Assembly (NCBI GenBank): GCA_017848795.1
Contig: JAFIHG010000042.1
Location: 106,110-170,109 of the forward strand
DNA length: 64,000 bases
DNA from: Candidatus Nanopelagicales bacterium
GTDB taxonomy: Bacteria > Actinomycetota > Actinomycetes > S36-B12 > CAIYMF01
Direction: 5' to 3'
Part shown: one piece after another, positions 1-8,364 of the stretch
Layout of the letters: each line of letters begins with the position of its first letter
Position numbering within the stretch: the first letter of the stretch is position 1
Notes under the pieces: model-generated
The model's input: only the letters and a program-made list of their open reading frames with translations
Database searches by the model: none
Told to the model about the DNA's origin: nothing
Translations under genes and position numbers: made by a program

Positions 1-116
1 AGGTCGAGATGCGCGCCGGTCACGACCGGGGCGAGCACCGCGACCACCCGCTCCCGGTCGACGCTGCCCCGCGCCTGGTGGGGCGCGCTCGCGGCGCGCC
101 GACGGTCCCTGGACAT
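1..116 (-). CDS. rimP: Ribosome maturation factor RimP, N-terminal 38 codons only
   Basis: Partial gene running off the left edge. Reading leftwards from an ATG at 116, the frame is open to base 1 and ends in the segment LAPVVTGAHLDL, which resembles the start of the RimP N-terminal domain (a 30S subunit assembly factor). A strong GGAGG ribosome site lies about 8 bases upstream of this ATG (inside 122-129), which supports the start. The first 20 residues are an Arg/Ala-rich extension, common in actinobacterial RimP. Context fits: rimP next to a DUF4439 gene and proS is a common actinobacterial order. Only 38 residues are visible, so the assignment rests on a short match plus synteny. Confidence 0.7.
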   Translation of the reverse strand, partial: MSRDRRRAASAPHQARGSVDRERVVAVLAPVVTGAHLD

Positions 117-335
117 CCCGCGGTCCTCCGTCCGCCCCCGCTGTGCTGCTGTGATCGATCCGCTGTGCCCCGGCTGCGGTGCCGCGAGGCGGGCGTGCGA
201 CGACCGGTCGTGAGGAGCGCAGGTACGAGTCGACATTACTTGTCCGGCGCCGCGGATCACGGCAGGACCTCCGCGGCGCTCCCCCGCCCGTGACTGGCAC
301 CCGGGGCCACCGCCGCCGCGTGAGAGGGTGCCGCG

Positions 336-854
336 GTGAGCGGAAAGGCCCGGACCGCACCGCCCGTCGTGACGCGACGGACGGTGCTGGTCGGCCTCGG
401 TGTCGCCGCGCTACCGGGTCTCGCGGGGCTGAGCGGGTGCTCGACACCGGACGGGGCCGCTCCCGGCCCGACACCGGACCCCTCCGGCACGGCCGCGCCG
501 GACGACGTGCTGCGCGCCGAGGCGTACGGCCAGGAGCTCGCACTCGCCGAGCGGTACACCGCCGCCCGCGCCAGCTACCCGAAGCTGCGGGAGGTGCTCG
601 CGGTCGGGGACCGGCACCGGCTCTACGCCGCGGCGCTCGCCGGTGACGCGAGCCCCACCGCTTCGCCGGGCGCGACACGCGCGCCGGCGAAGCGGACCGT
701 GCTCGCCGAGCTCGGCCGGGCGGAGAGCGAAGCGGCCGAGCAGCGGCTCGCGCAGTGCCGCCGCGCGGCCGATCCGGAGCTGGCGCGACTGCTCGCGCTG
801 ATCGGCGCCGGCTGCGCCGCCGCCGCGGCGCAGCTCGGGGGCAGCCGTGGCTGA
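336..854 (+). CDS. Lipoprotein with Tat-like signal, partner of DUF4439 protein
   Basis: A 172-residue protein starting at GTG 336. Residues 14-35 form a signal: twin arginine (TRRTVLVGLG), a hydrophobic stretch and a lipobox LSGC with Cys about residue 35, so it is probably a lipid-anchored extracytoplasmic protein. The mature part is a Pro/Gly-rich linker followed by Ala/Arg/Leu-rich helices and shows no recognisable catalytic motif. Its stop overlaps the next gene by 8 bases, so the two are almost certainly translated together. A lipoprotein next to a DUF4439 ferritin-like gene upstream of rimP is a recurrent actinobacterial arrangement; the function is unknown. Confidence 0.75.
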   Translation: MSGKARTAPPVVTRRTVLVGLGVAALPGLAGLSGCSTPDGAAPGPTPDPSGTAAPDDVLRAEAYGQELALAERYTAARASYPKLREVLAVGDRHRLYAAALAGDASPTASPGATRAPAKRTVLAELGRAESEAAEQRLAQCRRAADPELARLLALIGAGCAAAAAQLGGSRG

Positions 855-1254
855 TCCCGCCGCCCTGCAGAACGCCCTCGCGGGCGCGCACGCCGCCGTC
901 TACGCGTACGGCCTGGCGGGGGCCCGTCTCACCGGCACCGACCGGGCGCGCGCCCTGACCGCGATGGCCGAGCAGCGCCGCGTCCGCGACCGGCTGCTCG
1001 ACCTGCTCACCGGCGAGGGCCAGTCCCCCACGCCGGCCGCCGCCGCGTACGACCCGCCGTTCGCCGTCGACTCCCCTGCTGCTGCCCGCCGGCTCGCCGG
1101 GCTGGTCGAGGACCGGATGGCCGGCCTGCTCGCCGCCGCGGCGGGCGCGACCGACGGCAGCGCCCGGACGTGGGCGGCCGGTGCCGCCCAGGCCTGCGCG
1201 GTCCGGGCCACCACGTGGACGGGCACCGCGGCCGTGTGGTCGGGTGAGGCGTGA
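847..1254 (+). CDS. DUF4439-like ferritin-fold protein
   Basis: A 135-residue, Ala-rich, all-helical protein. The opening segment ALAGAHAAVYAYGLAGARL and the later block that begins DPPFAVDSP match my memory of the DUF4439 (ferritin-like) family. No signal peptide is present. Residues that could bind iron (Glu/His pairs) are sparse, so metal binding should not be assumed. Start GTG 847 overlaps the end of the lipoprotein gene by 8 bases, and its TGA (1252-1254) overlaps the next GTG at 1251. The three genes therefore look like one transcriptional unit with the exporter downstream. No function is established. Confidence 0.7.
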   Translation: MADPAALQNALAGAHAAVYAYGLAGARLTGTDRARALTAMAEQRRVRDRLLDLLTGEGQSPTPAAAAYDPPFAVDSPAAARRLAGLVEDRMAGLLAAAAGATDGSARTWAAGAAQACAVRATTWTGTAAVWSGEA

Positions 1255-2489
1255 GCGTCACGGAGCTGCCCGTCGACCAGCACGTGCAACGCCGGGCCGT
1301 ACTCGTGCTGTCCGGCACGCAGGTCCTGGGCGGTCTGGGCGTCGGCGCGGGCGTCGCGGTCGGCGGGCTGCTGGCCGCCGACCTCACCGGCTCGGAGGGC
1401 GCCGCTGGCCTGGCCTCGACCGCGAGCGTGGTGGGCGCCGCCCTCGCCGCGTTGCCGCTCGTACGGATCACCGAGGCGCACGGCCGCCGGATCGGGTTGG
1501 CGACCGGCCTGCTGATCGCCGCCCTCGGTGCGGTGATGGTGGTCGTCGGCGCGGCGTACGACCTGATCTGGTTGCTGTTCCTCGGGCTGCTGCTCTCGGG
1601 CGCGGCGAGCGCGTCCGGGCTGCAGGCCCGTTACGCCGCCGTGGACCTCGCGGCACCGGCGCACCGCGCCCGTGACCTGTCGACGGTGGTCTGGGCGACG
1701 ACCGTGGGCGCGGTCGCGGGGCCGAACCTCGCCGACCCCACGGGGCGGTTCGCGCTCTGGGCGGGCCTTCCCGAGCTGTCCGGCGGTTACCTGCTCGCGC
1801 TGCTCACGTTCGGCGTCGGCGCGGTCGTCGTGTGGCTGCTGCTGCGCCCCGACCCGCTGCTCACCGCGCGCACCCTCCACCCGGCGGCACGCGCGGTGCG
1901 GCACCGTCCCGGGCTGCGCGAGTCGCTCGCGGTCGTACGCACCTCCCCGGGCGCGGGGCTCGGGCTCGCCGCGGTCGCGATCGCGCACACCGCGATGGTC
2001 TCGGTGATGGTGATGACCCCGATCCACATGCGGCACGTCGACGTGTCGCTCGTGATGATCGGTCTGGTGATCAGCGTGCACGTCATCGGGATGTACGCGC
2101 TGTCGCCGCTGGTGGGCATCGCCGCCGACCGGCTCGGGCGCCTCCCGGTGATCGTGTCGGGCGCGGTGCTGCTGCTCGTCTCCTGCCTCGTCGCCGGTAC
2201 CGCCGCCCCGGACGACACCCTCGCGCTCGGGGTGGGCCTGTTCCTGCTCGGGCTGGGCTGGTCCTGCGGACTGGTGGCCGGATCGACCCTCCTCACCGAG
2301 TCGGTGCCGGAGGTCGAACGACCTGGGGTGCAGGGCCTTTCCGACCTGCTGATGAACGCCTGCGGCGCTGTCGGTGGCGCACTGGCCGGGCTGATCGTGG
2401 CCGTGGCGACGTACGGCTGGCTGACCGCCATGGCCGCCGCACCGGTCGCTGCGCTGCTTGCGGGCGCCCTCGTCCGCCGCCGCAGCTGA
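1251..2489 (+). CDS. MFS transporter
   Basis: A 412-residue integral membrane protein with about twelve hydrophobic segments. The first follows a short cytosolic N-terminus (VLVLSGTQVLGGLGVGAGVA), and the loop between segments 2 and 3 carries an MFS-like motif (RITEAHGRRIG). A second such loop, GIAADRLGRLPV, lies at the start of the second half, as expected for two six-helix bundles. The substrate cannot be told. It starts at GTG 1251, overlapping the DUF4439 stop by four bases, so it is the last gene of that small operon. A perfect 30-bp inverted repeat follows the stop and should terminate transcription. Confidence 0.85.
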   Translation: MSVTELPVDQHVQRRAVLVLSGTQVLGGLGVGAGVAVGGLLAADLTGSEGAAGLASTASVVGAALAALPLVRITEAHGRRIGLATGLLIAALGAVMVVVGAAYDLIWLLFLGLLLSGAASASGLQARYAAVDLAAPAHRARDLSTVVWATTVGAVAGPNLADPTGRFALWAGLPELSGGYLLALLTFGVGAVVVWLLLRPDPLLTARTLHPAARAVRHRPGLRESLAVVRTSPGAGLGLAAVAIAHTAMVSVMVMTPIHMRHVDVSLVMIGLVISVHVIGMYALSPLVGIAADRLGRLPVIVSGAVLLLVSCLVAGTAAPDDTLALGVGLFLLGLGWSCGLVAGSTLLTESVPEVERPGVQGLSDLLMNACGAVGGALAGLIVAVATYGWLTAMAAAPVAALLAGALVRRRS

Positions 2490-2501
2490 CCCTCCCGCCC
2501 G

Positions 2502-2562
2502 CGTGTCCCTGCTCGAATCGTCGTCAACTCGTCGAGTTGACGACGATTCGAGCAGGGACACG
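2502..2562. terminator. Perfect 30-bp inverted repeat between converging genes
   Basis: Two perfectly complementary 30-base arms (2502-2531 and 2533-2562) separated by a single T at 2532. It lies between the stop of the MFS gene (2489) and the stop of the HAD gene (2565), so it can serve both as a bidirectional terminator. It has no U-tract. With essentially no loop it would form a cruciform in DNA or a very stable hairpin in RNA, longer than an ordinary terminator stem. Confidence 0.8.
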
Positions 2563-2564
2563 GG

Positions 2565-3281
2565 TCAGGTGGTGCGGCGCACGACCGCGAGCACGTCGCC
2601 GAGACGGTCCACGACGGCGTACGGGGTCACCTCGACGGCGACCTGCTGCTCCAGCGGCAGCCGCGAGTGCGGTACGAGCACCCCGCGCATCCCGACCTGC
2701 TGAGCGCCGTGGACGTCGTCCCAGATCCGGTCGCCGACGAAGACCGTACGTCCCGGCTCCGGCGAGCCGATCGCCTCGAGCGCGGCGCGGAACGCGTCCG
2801 CGTGCGGCTTGCCCCACGGGATCTCGGAGGTGTACACCGCGCCGTCGATGAGCTCGAGCAGCCCGTCACGGGCGAACACCGCCTCGTGATGCCACCGCGG
2901 CCAGAGGGTGTTGGACAGCACGCCGATCCGTACGCCGTCGGCGCGCAACGCCTCGAGCAGCGGTCGCGCGTCGGGATCGGCGTACGTGTGCGGCTCCCAG
3001 AACTCCAGGTACGCACGCAGCGCCGGTTCATGCGCGGCCGACCCGAGGTCCACCCCGGCGGCCCGGAATACGTGGTCGAGGTTGCCGGTGCCGTTGGCAC
3101 CGGCGCTGGAGCGCTGGCCTTCCCAAAGGGCGAGCTCGGCGGCGAGCAACGCGTCCGCGAGCTCGCCGGCGCCCTGCGGGTCGTACGCCTGCGCGTACGC
3201 GTACCACTGCGCCCGCAGGTCGACGTCGTGCCACGGGGTGAGCGTGCCGCCCCAGTCGAAGATCACCGCATCCGTTGCCAC
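2565..3281 (-). CDS. HAD-superfamily hydrolase (subfamily IA-like)
   Basis: A 238-residue protein using GTG at 3281; longer in-frame readings upstream have no family similarity and run into the divergent Uma2 gene. HAD motifs appear in order: motif I near residue 8 as FDWGGTL (an Asp-x-Gly variant in which the usual second Asp is Gly), motif II LSNT, motif III with Lys in WGKPHADAF, and motif IV VGDRIWDDV. A helical cap domain lies between motifs I and II. Members with a missing second Asp are often not phosphatases, so a dehalogenase-like or unusual phosphatase activity is possible. The substrate is unknown. Confidence 0.8.
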   Translation of the reverse strand: MATDAVIFDWGGTLTPWHDVDLRAQWYAYAQAYDPQGAGELADALLAAELALWEGQRSSAGANGTGNLDHVFRAAGVDLGSAAHEPALRAYLEFWEPHTYADPDARPLLEALRADGVRIGVLSNTLWPRWHHEAVFARDGLLELIDGAVYTSEIPWGKPHADAFRAALEAIGSPEPGRTVFVGDRIWDDVHGAQQVGMRGVLVPHSRLPLEQQVAVEVTPYAVVDRLGDVLAVVRRTT

Positions 3282-3399
3282 GAACCTGGAGCGTAGGCGC
3301 CGATCGCGCCAGGTCGGCACCGGGTTTTGGCTGTGGACAGCGCGCTCGGCGCGAGCGCGCCATTCGGCAGGCTTGGCGGGGACCGCGACAGGAGGCACC

Positions 3400-3948
3400 A
3401 TGGGCGAGGTGAAGAGTGCGCTGGACCGCGACTGGACCGTCGCCGATCTGGATGCCTTCCCGGACGGCGCGACCCGATACGAGATCTTCGACGGCGAGCT
3501 CGTCGTGACCCCGCCTCCCGACGAGCGCCACCAGATCCGCGCGTTCGACCTGGCGAAAGTGCTCGACGCCGCGTGCCCCCCGGACCTGCTCGTGTACGCC
3601 TCGCCCATCGGCGTGACGATCGGCGAGCGCCGTCACTTCGAGCCGGACGTCGCCGTCAAGCCGCGCGCCGGCTTCCGCGACGACACCGTCGTGCCGTTGC
3701 TGGCCGTCGAGGTGCTCAGCCCCTCGACGTGGCGAAACGACGTGCGCCGCAAACGCGAGGTGTACGCGCAGATCGGCGTGCCGTCGTACTGGCTGGTCGA
3801 CCCGCTCGCTCCCGCCGTCACCGTGCTCGAGCTGGAGGACGGCGAGTACGTCGAGCGCGCCGTCGTGGGCCCAGGCGAGGAGCTCGAAGTTTCGCGGCCC
3901 TTCCCGGTCCGCCTCGCGCCAGGCGAGTGGACCCAGGGCCTCGATTAG
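3400..3948 (+). CDS. Uma2-family PD-(D/E)XK nuclease-fold protein
   Basis: A 182-residue protein with ATG at 3400 preceded by GGAGG at 3391, which fixes the start. Family marks: the N-terminal YEIFDGELVVTPPPDERHQ segment, an acidic motif FEPDVAV, then LLAVEVLSPST with the conserved Glu, followed by Lys/Arg in DVRRKREVYAQIGVPSYW and WLVDP. This is the Uma2 (DUF820) fold, related to PD-(D/E)XK restriction-type nucleases. Such genes are abundant in cyanobacteria and actinobacteria, often near mobile or repeat DNA; their biological role is not settled. It stands alone, divergent from the HAD gene and convergent with proS. Confidence 0.88.
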   Translation: MGEVKSALDRDWTVADLDAFPDGATRYEIFDGELVVTPPPDERHQIRAFDLAKVLDAACPPDLLVYASPIGVTIGERRHFEPDVAVKPRAGFRDDTVVPLLAVEVLSPSTWRNDVRRKREVYAQIGVPSYWLVDPLAPAVTVLELEDGEYVERAVVGPGEELEVSRPFPVRLAPGEWTQGLD

Positions 3949-4010
3949 TTCCGCCTCGAAGCGGGCATCGGCCGGCCCAGCCCGCCTCGGCGGTCTGAGC
4001 GGCCATCCGC

Positions 4011-4271
4011 TGGTCGAGCGTAGTCGAGACCATGATCACCGACGCAACTGCTCCGAAAGAGCGGACGCAACCAGCCGTCGGTCGAGCGTAGTCGAGACCA
4101 TGATCACCGAAGTGGTCTCGACTACGCTCGACCACCGAGTACTCGCCCGGTCTTTCATGCGCCGACGGGCGCGCCGGCCAGGCCCAAAGTGACTCGACTA
4201 CGCTCGACCAGCGAGTGCTCGCCCGGTCTTTCGCGCACCGGCGGACGCGCCACCAGGCTCAAGGTGACTCG
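4011..4271. repeat. Cluster of REP-like palindromic repeats and a 76-bp direct repeat
   Basis: The 345-base gap between the Uma2 gene and proS has no gene and holds four copies of a core of about 20 bases (GGTCGAGCGTAGTCGAGACC and its complement): 4011-4031 and 4080-4100 in plus orientation, 4113-4134 and 4193-4210 in minus orientation. The first two copies are each followed by ATGATCACCGA. In addition, the stretch from 4117 is repeated from 4193 (period 76) with scattered differences, including the words GCCCGGTCTTTC and GACGCGCC. This resembles REP/short dispersed repeats rather than coding DNA. Confidence 0.8.
4080..4133. terminator. 21-bp stem, 12-base loop between converging genes
   Basis: Within the repeat cluster, copies 4080-4100 and 4113-4133 are exact reverse complements (21 bp) with a 12-base loop. 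The position between the stop of the Uma2 gene (3948) and of proS (4294) suggests bidirectional termination. No U-tract is present. Confidence 0.6.
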
Positions 4272-4293
4272 TCTCGCTGTTGCCAGCCGGCGA

Positions 4294-6054
4294 TCATTCC
4301 CCGGCGGCGACGAGGTCGGTCAGGTGCTGCGCCGCGATCGCGACGGGGAGGTCCTGGCGCTCCCCCGTACGGCGGTCCTTCACCTCCACCACACCATCGG
4401 CGAGGCGCTTGCCCACCACGACGATCGTCGGGACGCCGATGAGCTCGGAGTCCTTGAACTTCACGCCGGGAGACACCGCGCGGCGGTCGTCGTAGAGCAC
4501 CCGTACCCCAGCCGCGTCCAGGTCGGCGGCCAGTTTCTCGGCGGCCGCGAACACGGCGTCGTCCTTGCCGGTCGCGACGAGATGCACGTCCGCCGGCGCG
4601 ACCTCCCGCGGCCAGCACAGTCCCAGCTCGTCGTGGGTCGTCTCGGCGATCGCGGCGACGGCCCGGGTGACCCCGAGGCCGTACGAGCCCATGGTGACGA
4701 CGACCTGTTTGCCGTTCTCGTCCAACACCTTCAGCTCTAGTGCGTCGGCGTACTTGCGGCCGAGCTGGAAGATGTGTCCGATCTCGATGCCGCGGGCCAG
4801 CTCGAGCGGTCCCGATCCGTCCGGCGCCTCGTCCCCGGGGCGCACCTCGGCCGCCTCGATCGTCCCGTCGGGTACGAAGTCGCGGCCCACCACCAGGTCG
4901 AAGACGTGCTTGCCCGCGAGGTCGGCACCGGTGACCCAGCGGGTGCCCGCCACGACGCGCGGGTCCACCAGGTAGCGGATGCCGCTGGCGTTCCGCTCGC
5001 CGAGCACACCGGGCCCGATGTACCCCTTGACCAGGGCGGGGTACGCGGCGAAGTCCGCGTCGCCGAACGGGGTCACCTCGGCCGGACTCAGCACCGCCTC
5101 AAGCCGCTTGAGGTCGACCTCGCGGTCGCCCGGCAGCCCGACGGCGAGCGGCTCACGTGAACCGTCCGGATGGTGCAGCATCACCAGGACGTTCTTGAGC
5201 GTGTCGGCCGCCGACCAGTCCCGTCTGGGGAACCGTTGCGCGGCCACGGCGACGAGCGTCTCGATGGTCGCGCTGTCCGGGGTGTCCTCGACGTGCGCGG
5301 CGGGCACGTCGTCGTACGGCAACGCGGGCGGCGCCACCGTCGTGACCGCCTCGACGTTGGCCGCGTACCCGCCGGGTGAGCGCACGTAGGTGTCCTCCCC
5401 CGACTCGCACGGGGCGAGGAACTCCTCGGACTTGCTGCCGCCCATCGCACCGGACATCGCCGAGACGATGACGTACGGCAGACCGAGCCGGTCGAAGGTA
5501 CGGACGTATGCGTCCCGGTGCCTCTGGTACGAGCGCTCGAGCCCGGCGTCGTCGACATCGAAGGAGTACGAGTCCTTCATCACGAACTCGCGACCGCGCA
5601 GGATCCCCGCGCGCGGCCGCGCCTCGTCGCGGTACTTGGTCTGGATCTGGTACAGCGACACCGGCAGGTCCTTGTACGAGGAGTACAGGTCCTTGACCAG
5701 TAGCGTGAACATCTCCTCGTGCGTCGGTCCGAGCAGCATGTCGTTGCCGCGCCGGTCCTTGAGACGGAAGAGGTTCTCGCCGTACTCGGTCCAGCGGTTC
5801 GACGCCTCGTACGGCTCACGCGGCAGCAGCGCCGGGAAGTGCACCTCCTGGAACCCCGCAGCGTCCATCTCCTCGCGGACCACCCGCTCGACGGCGCGCA
5901 GCACGAGCATGCCGAGCGGCAACCACGTATAGATGCCGGGCGCGGTGCGGCGGACGTAACCGGCGCGGACCAGCAGCTTGTGGCTCGGGACCTCGGCGTC
6001 GGCGGGGTCGTCCCGCAGGGTGCGCAGGAACAGGGTCGACATGCGCAGCAGCAC
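4294..6054 (-). CDS. proS: Prolyl-tRNA synthetase
   Basis: A 586-residue class II aminoacyl-tRNA synthetase that charges tRNA-Pro. The length and a large insertion between motifs 2 and 3 (about residues 215-400) match the bacterial type with an INS editing domain. Motif 2 is visible as [17 protein letters not shown] and motif 3 as [13 protein letters not shown]; the C-terminal anticodon-binding domain ends in [16 protein letters not shown] chose GTG at 6054 because AGGAG lies about 7 bases upstream of it; the internal ATG at 6042 would leave that site about 19 bases away. It is monocistronic as far as can be seen, with the repeat cluster downstream. Confidence 0.97.
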   Translation of the reverse strand: MLLRMSTLFLRTLRDDPADAEVPSHKLLVRAGYVRRTAPGIYTWLPLGMLVLRAVERVVREEMDAAGFQEVHFPALLPREPYEASNRWTEYGENLFRLKDRRGNDMLLGPTHEEMFTLLVKDLYSSYKDLPVSLYQIQTKYRDEARPRAGILRGREFVMKDSYSFDVDDAGLERSYQRHRDAYVRTFDRLGLPYVIVSAMSGAMGGSKSEEFLAPCESGEDTYVRSPGGYAANVEAVTTVAPPALPYDDVPAAHVEDTPDSATIETLVAVAAQRFPRRDWSAADTLKNVLVMLHHPDGSREPLAVGLPGDREVDLKRLEAVLSPAEVTPFGDADFAAYPALVKGYIGPGVLGERNASGIRYLVDPRVVAGTRWVTGADLAGKHVFDLVVGRDFVPDGTIEAAEVRPGDEAPDGSGPLELARGIEIGHIFQLGRKYADALELKVLDENGKQVVVTMGSYGLGVTRAVAAIAETTHDELGLCWPREVAPADVHLVATGKDDAVFAAAEKLAADLDAAGVRVLYDDRRAVSPGVKFKDSELIGVPTIVVVGKRLADGVVEVKDRRTGERQDLPVAIAAQHLTDLVAAGE

Positions 6055-6237
6055 GAGGTCTCCTCATCGGTACGGGACCCGCCGAGGATAGCGGCGCTCG
6101 CGTCACCAAGAACCGGCTGACCGGTGGCCGGGTGCTCATCCTCCGAACGGCCAGAGTTGGCCCGGTGCCCTGGGCACAAGGCCCGTGCGCGGTCTAGCGT
6201 CCGCCTACCACGCCCGTCGCCGACTCGGGGGATCCTC

Positions 6238-7431
6238 GTGACACCGCTGCCCAACACCGCTGCCCTGCTGGCCACCCGCAGCCGCGCCGTAACGGGCGTG
6301 GCAGCGGTGGCGCTGGTCGCCGGCCTCGCCGTCGCCGTGCCCGCCGGACCGGCCGCCGCCGCCGGCGAGGGCCGGATCACGACGACGGTGGCGTACAACT
6401 GCGCCACCGACGTGTACCGGCTCACCTTCCAAGACCTCACTGCCACCGGCGACGGCAACGCCGTGGGATTCGGGGTCGGGTTCGTCGTCAAGGGCGCGAC
6501 GGAGATCATCGGCACGAGCGCCCTCGGCAGCCCCAACGTCGCGGTGTGGGAGGAGAACACCGACGCGGTCGGCGCGTACGGCGTCAACTTCACCCGCGGC
6601 GACAACGTCGACGTCTGGCTCGAGGAGAACCCGAACGGTGAGCCGACCGCGGCGAGCATGAAGACCCGCGGTCGCAAGATCGGGAGCTTCACCTACTGCG
6701 GCATCGACTCGGCCGCCAAGAAGTCGCTCCCGAGCAACTCTGCCGCGCGTACCTTCACGTACGCCGGGTGGACCGGCAAGGTCAGCTACGACTGCAAGGT
6801 CCCGTGGGGGAAGACAACCGTCGGCGCGCTGTCGAGCCAGATCACCTCCGGCAAGGGTCCTTACATCCAGACGGTGTTCGTGCACAAGGGCGGCGCCGGG
6901 GTGCTGGGCGGCGGATTCTCGAGTTTCCGCGCCAGCACGTACACCTTCAAGACCCTCATGCCACGCCTGGCCGCCGGTGACCGCATCGACGTGTACGCGA
7001 TCCCGTACGACTGGACGATCCCCGTACCGATCTACCCGGACACCGCGCTGGCCAAGAAGATCGCAGCGAGCAAGGACGCGGAGCTGGTGTACGCGTTCAA
7101 GTACGGCACCTGCGGCACCATCCGGCTCCCGGGCGAAGGCCCCACGCTGTACCAATACAAGGTCACCTGGCCCAAGGCGAAGACCTGGCCGAAGTCCAGG
7201 TTCCCCAAGGGCGTCAAGCCCGGCAATCGCTACACGGTGCAGACCTGCTCGACGGGCGCGGGCAAGACCTGCACGAAGGTGCGTTCGACCGGCAAGAAGC
7301 GCAAGGCGACGGTCAAGGGGCTCGAGGTCGGCAAGTACGTCGCGAAGGTCCGCTCGCTGAGTCCCAGCGGGAAGAGCAAGCCGTACAAGGTGAAGTTCGC
7401 CGTGACCAGCAAGTCACGGCCGTCGACGTGA
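6238..7431 (+). CDS. Secreted protein with duplicated beta-rich domain and FnIII-like C-terminus
   Basis: A 397-residue protein; GTG at 6238 is preceded by GGGGGATC. Residues 1-43 form a long signal peptide ending in Ala-rich PAGPAAAAG. Two segments of about 105-115 residues follow (about 47-155 and 178-294). Each opens with a Cys near VAYNC or VSYDC and closes with an aromatic-Cys-Gly end (FTYCG, FKYGTCG), so each may carry one internal disulfide (Cys55-Cys154, Cys186-Cys292); this looks like an old duplication. A Lys-rich C-terminal region (305-397) with YKVTW and KVRSLSPSGKSKPYKVKF resembles a fibronectin type III module. No enzyme motif was found. The product is probably exported; its role is unknown. 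Confidence 0.75.
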   Translation: MTPLPNTAALLATRSRAVTGVAAVALVAGLAVAVPAGPAAAAGEGRITTTVAYNCATDVYRLTFQDLTATGDGNAVGFGVGFVVKGATEIIGTSALGSPNVAVWEENTDAVGAYGVNFTRGDNVDVWLEENPNGEPTAASMKTRGRKIGSFTYCGIDSAAKKSLPSNSAARTFTYAGWTGKVSYDCKVPWGKTTVGALSSQITSGKGPYIQTVFVHKGGAGVLGGGFSSFRASTYTFKTLMPRLAAGDRIDVYAIPYDWTIPVPIYPDTALAKKIAASKDAELVYAFKYGTCGTIRLPGEGPTLYQYKVTWPKAKTWPKSRFPKGVKPGNRYTVQTCSTGAGKTCTKVRSTGKKRKATVKGLEVGKYVAKVRSLSPSGKSKPYKVKFAVTSKSRPST

Positions 7432-7440
7432 GGTTGTCTT

Positions 7441-8286
7441 CTAGAAGAGCACGGTGCTGAAGGTGCCCGCCTGCCGGAAGCCGACCCGGGCGTACGCCGC
7501 GCGCGCTGGAGCGTTGAAGTCGTTCACGTAGAGGGTCACGACGGGCGCCAGGTCGTACGCGAGCGACACGACGGCCGCCATCGCGGAGGCGGCCAGTCCT
7601 TCGCCTCGGCGTTCCGGGGTGACCCACACCCCCTGCACCTGGCAGGCGCCGTCGGCCACCGCGCCGACCTCCGCCTTGAACACCACCTTGCCGTCCTCGA
7701 CCCACCCGAAGGCGCGGCCTGCCGCGAGCAGCTCGGCGACCCGTGCGCGGTACGCGTCCCCGGCACCCCCGGCCATGGGCGATACGCCGACCTCCTCGGT
7801 GAACATCGCGATGCTCGCCGGCAGCAGCACATCGAGCTCGTCGCTCGCCAGCCGGCGTACCCGCGGGTCGGCCGGGACGCGGGGCGGTCCCTCGATGGCG
7901 AGCAGCGGCTGGCAGGCGCGTACCTCGCGCGCCGGGCCCCACGCCGGTGCCAGCAGGTTCCACAACGGGCCGACGTCGAGCGCCGGGCCCACGATCGACG
8001 AGCAGCGACGGCCGGTCCGCCGGGCCCGTTCGGCGAACGCGTCGCGTGCCGTCGGGGTCGTCTCGATCGGGACGAGGTTGGCGCCGAGGTAGACCGCCGA
8101 GACCAGCCGGCCGTGCTCCTCCCAGCCCCACAGCTCTCCCCCCGTACGCCAGCCGTCGAGGCCGCCGAGCTGGACCCGTGACGCGACGAAGCAGTGCGCG
8201 AGCGGGTCCTTGGCCAGCAACGCCTGCAGCGCCGGCCGGTCCCGTGGTCCCAGGACCCGCAGCGATCCGGTGGTGGTCGCCGTCAC
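7441..8286 (-). CDS. GNAT-family N-acetyltransferase with DUF4081-like N-terminus
   Basis: A 281-residue protein starting at GTG 8286. The C-terminal half has the GNAT acetyl-CoA site, QGVWVTPERRGEGLAASAMA (the R-x-x-G-x-A loop), followed by VTLYVNDFNAPARAAYARVGF, the usual final strand and helix. The N-terminal half (LQALLAKDPLAHCFVASRV) matches the extra domain of actinobacterial DUF4081 GNAT proteins that sit beside ispG. It lies 78 bases downstream of ispG on the same strand, so the two may be co-transcribed. The acceptor is unknown. Confidence 0.88.
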   Translation of the reverse strand: MTATTTGSLRVLGPRDRPALQALLAKDPLAHCFVASRVQLGGLDGWRTGGELWGWEEHGRLVSAVYLGANLVPIETTPTARDAFAERARRTGRRCSSIVGPALDVGPLWNLLAPAWGPAREVRACQPLLAIEGPPRVPADPRVRRLASDELDVLLPASIAMFTEEVGVSPMAGGAGDAYRARVAELLAAGRAFGWVEDGKVVFKAEVGAVADGACQVQGVWVTPERRGEGLAASAMAAVVSLAYDLAPVVTLYVNDFNAPARAAYARVGFRQAGTFSTVLF

Positions 8287-8364
8287 GGTCCCATCCTGCC
8301 TGACTCCGTGCGACCGGGCCGAGCATGAGCGCGATGTCGCCGACGCTCGACCCCCGCCGGGTGG

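Noticed and set aside
900..2561. A 553-codon minus-strand frame over the DUF4439-like and MFS genes
   Set aside because: Arg/Asp/Gln-rich antisense with no membrane or domain pattern; it even starts within the DUF4439-like gene.
2565..3608. A 347-residue HAD protein starting at 3608
   Set aside because: Its first 109 residues are antisense of the Uma2 gene; the HAD motif begins right after GTG 3281.
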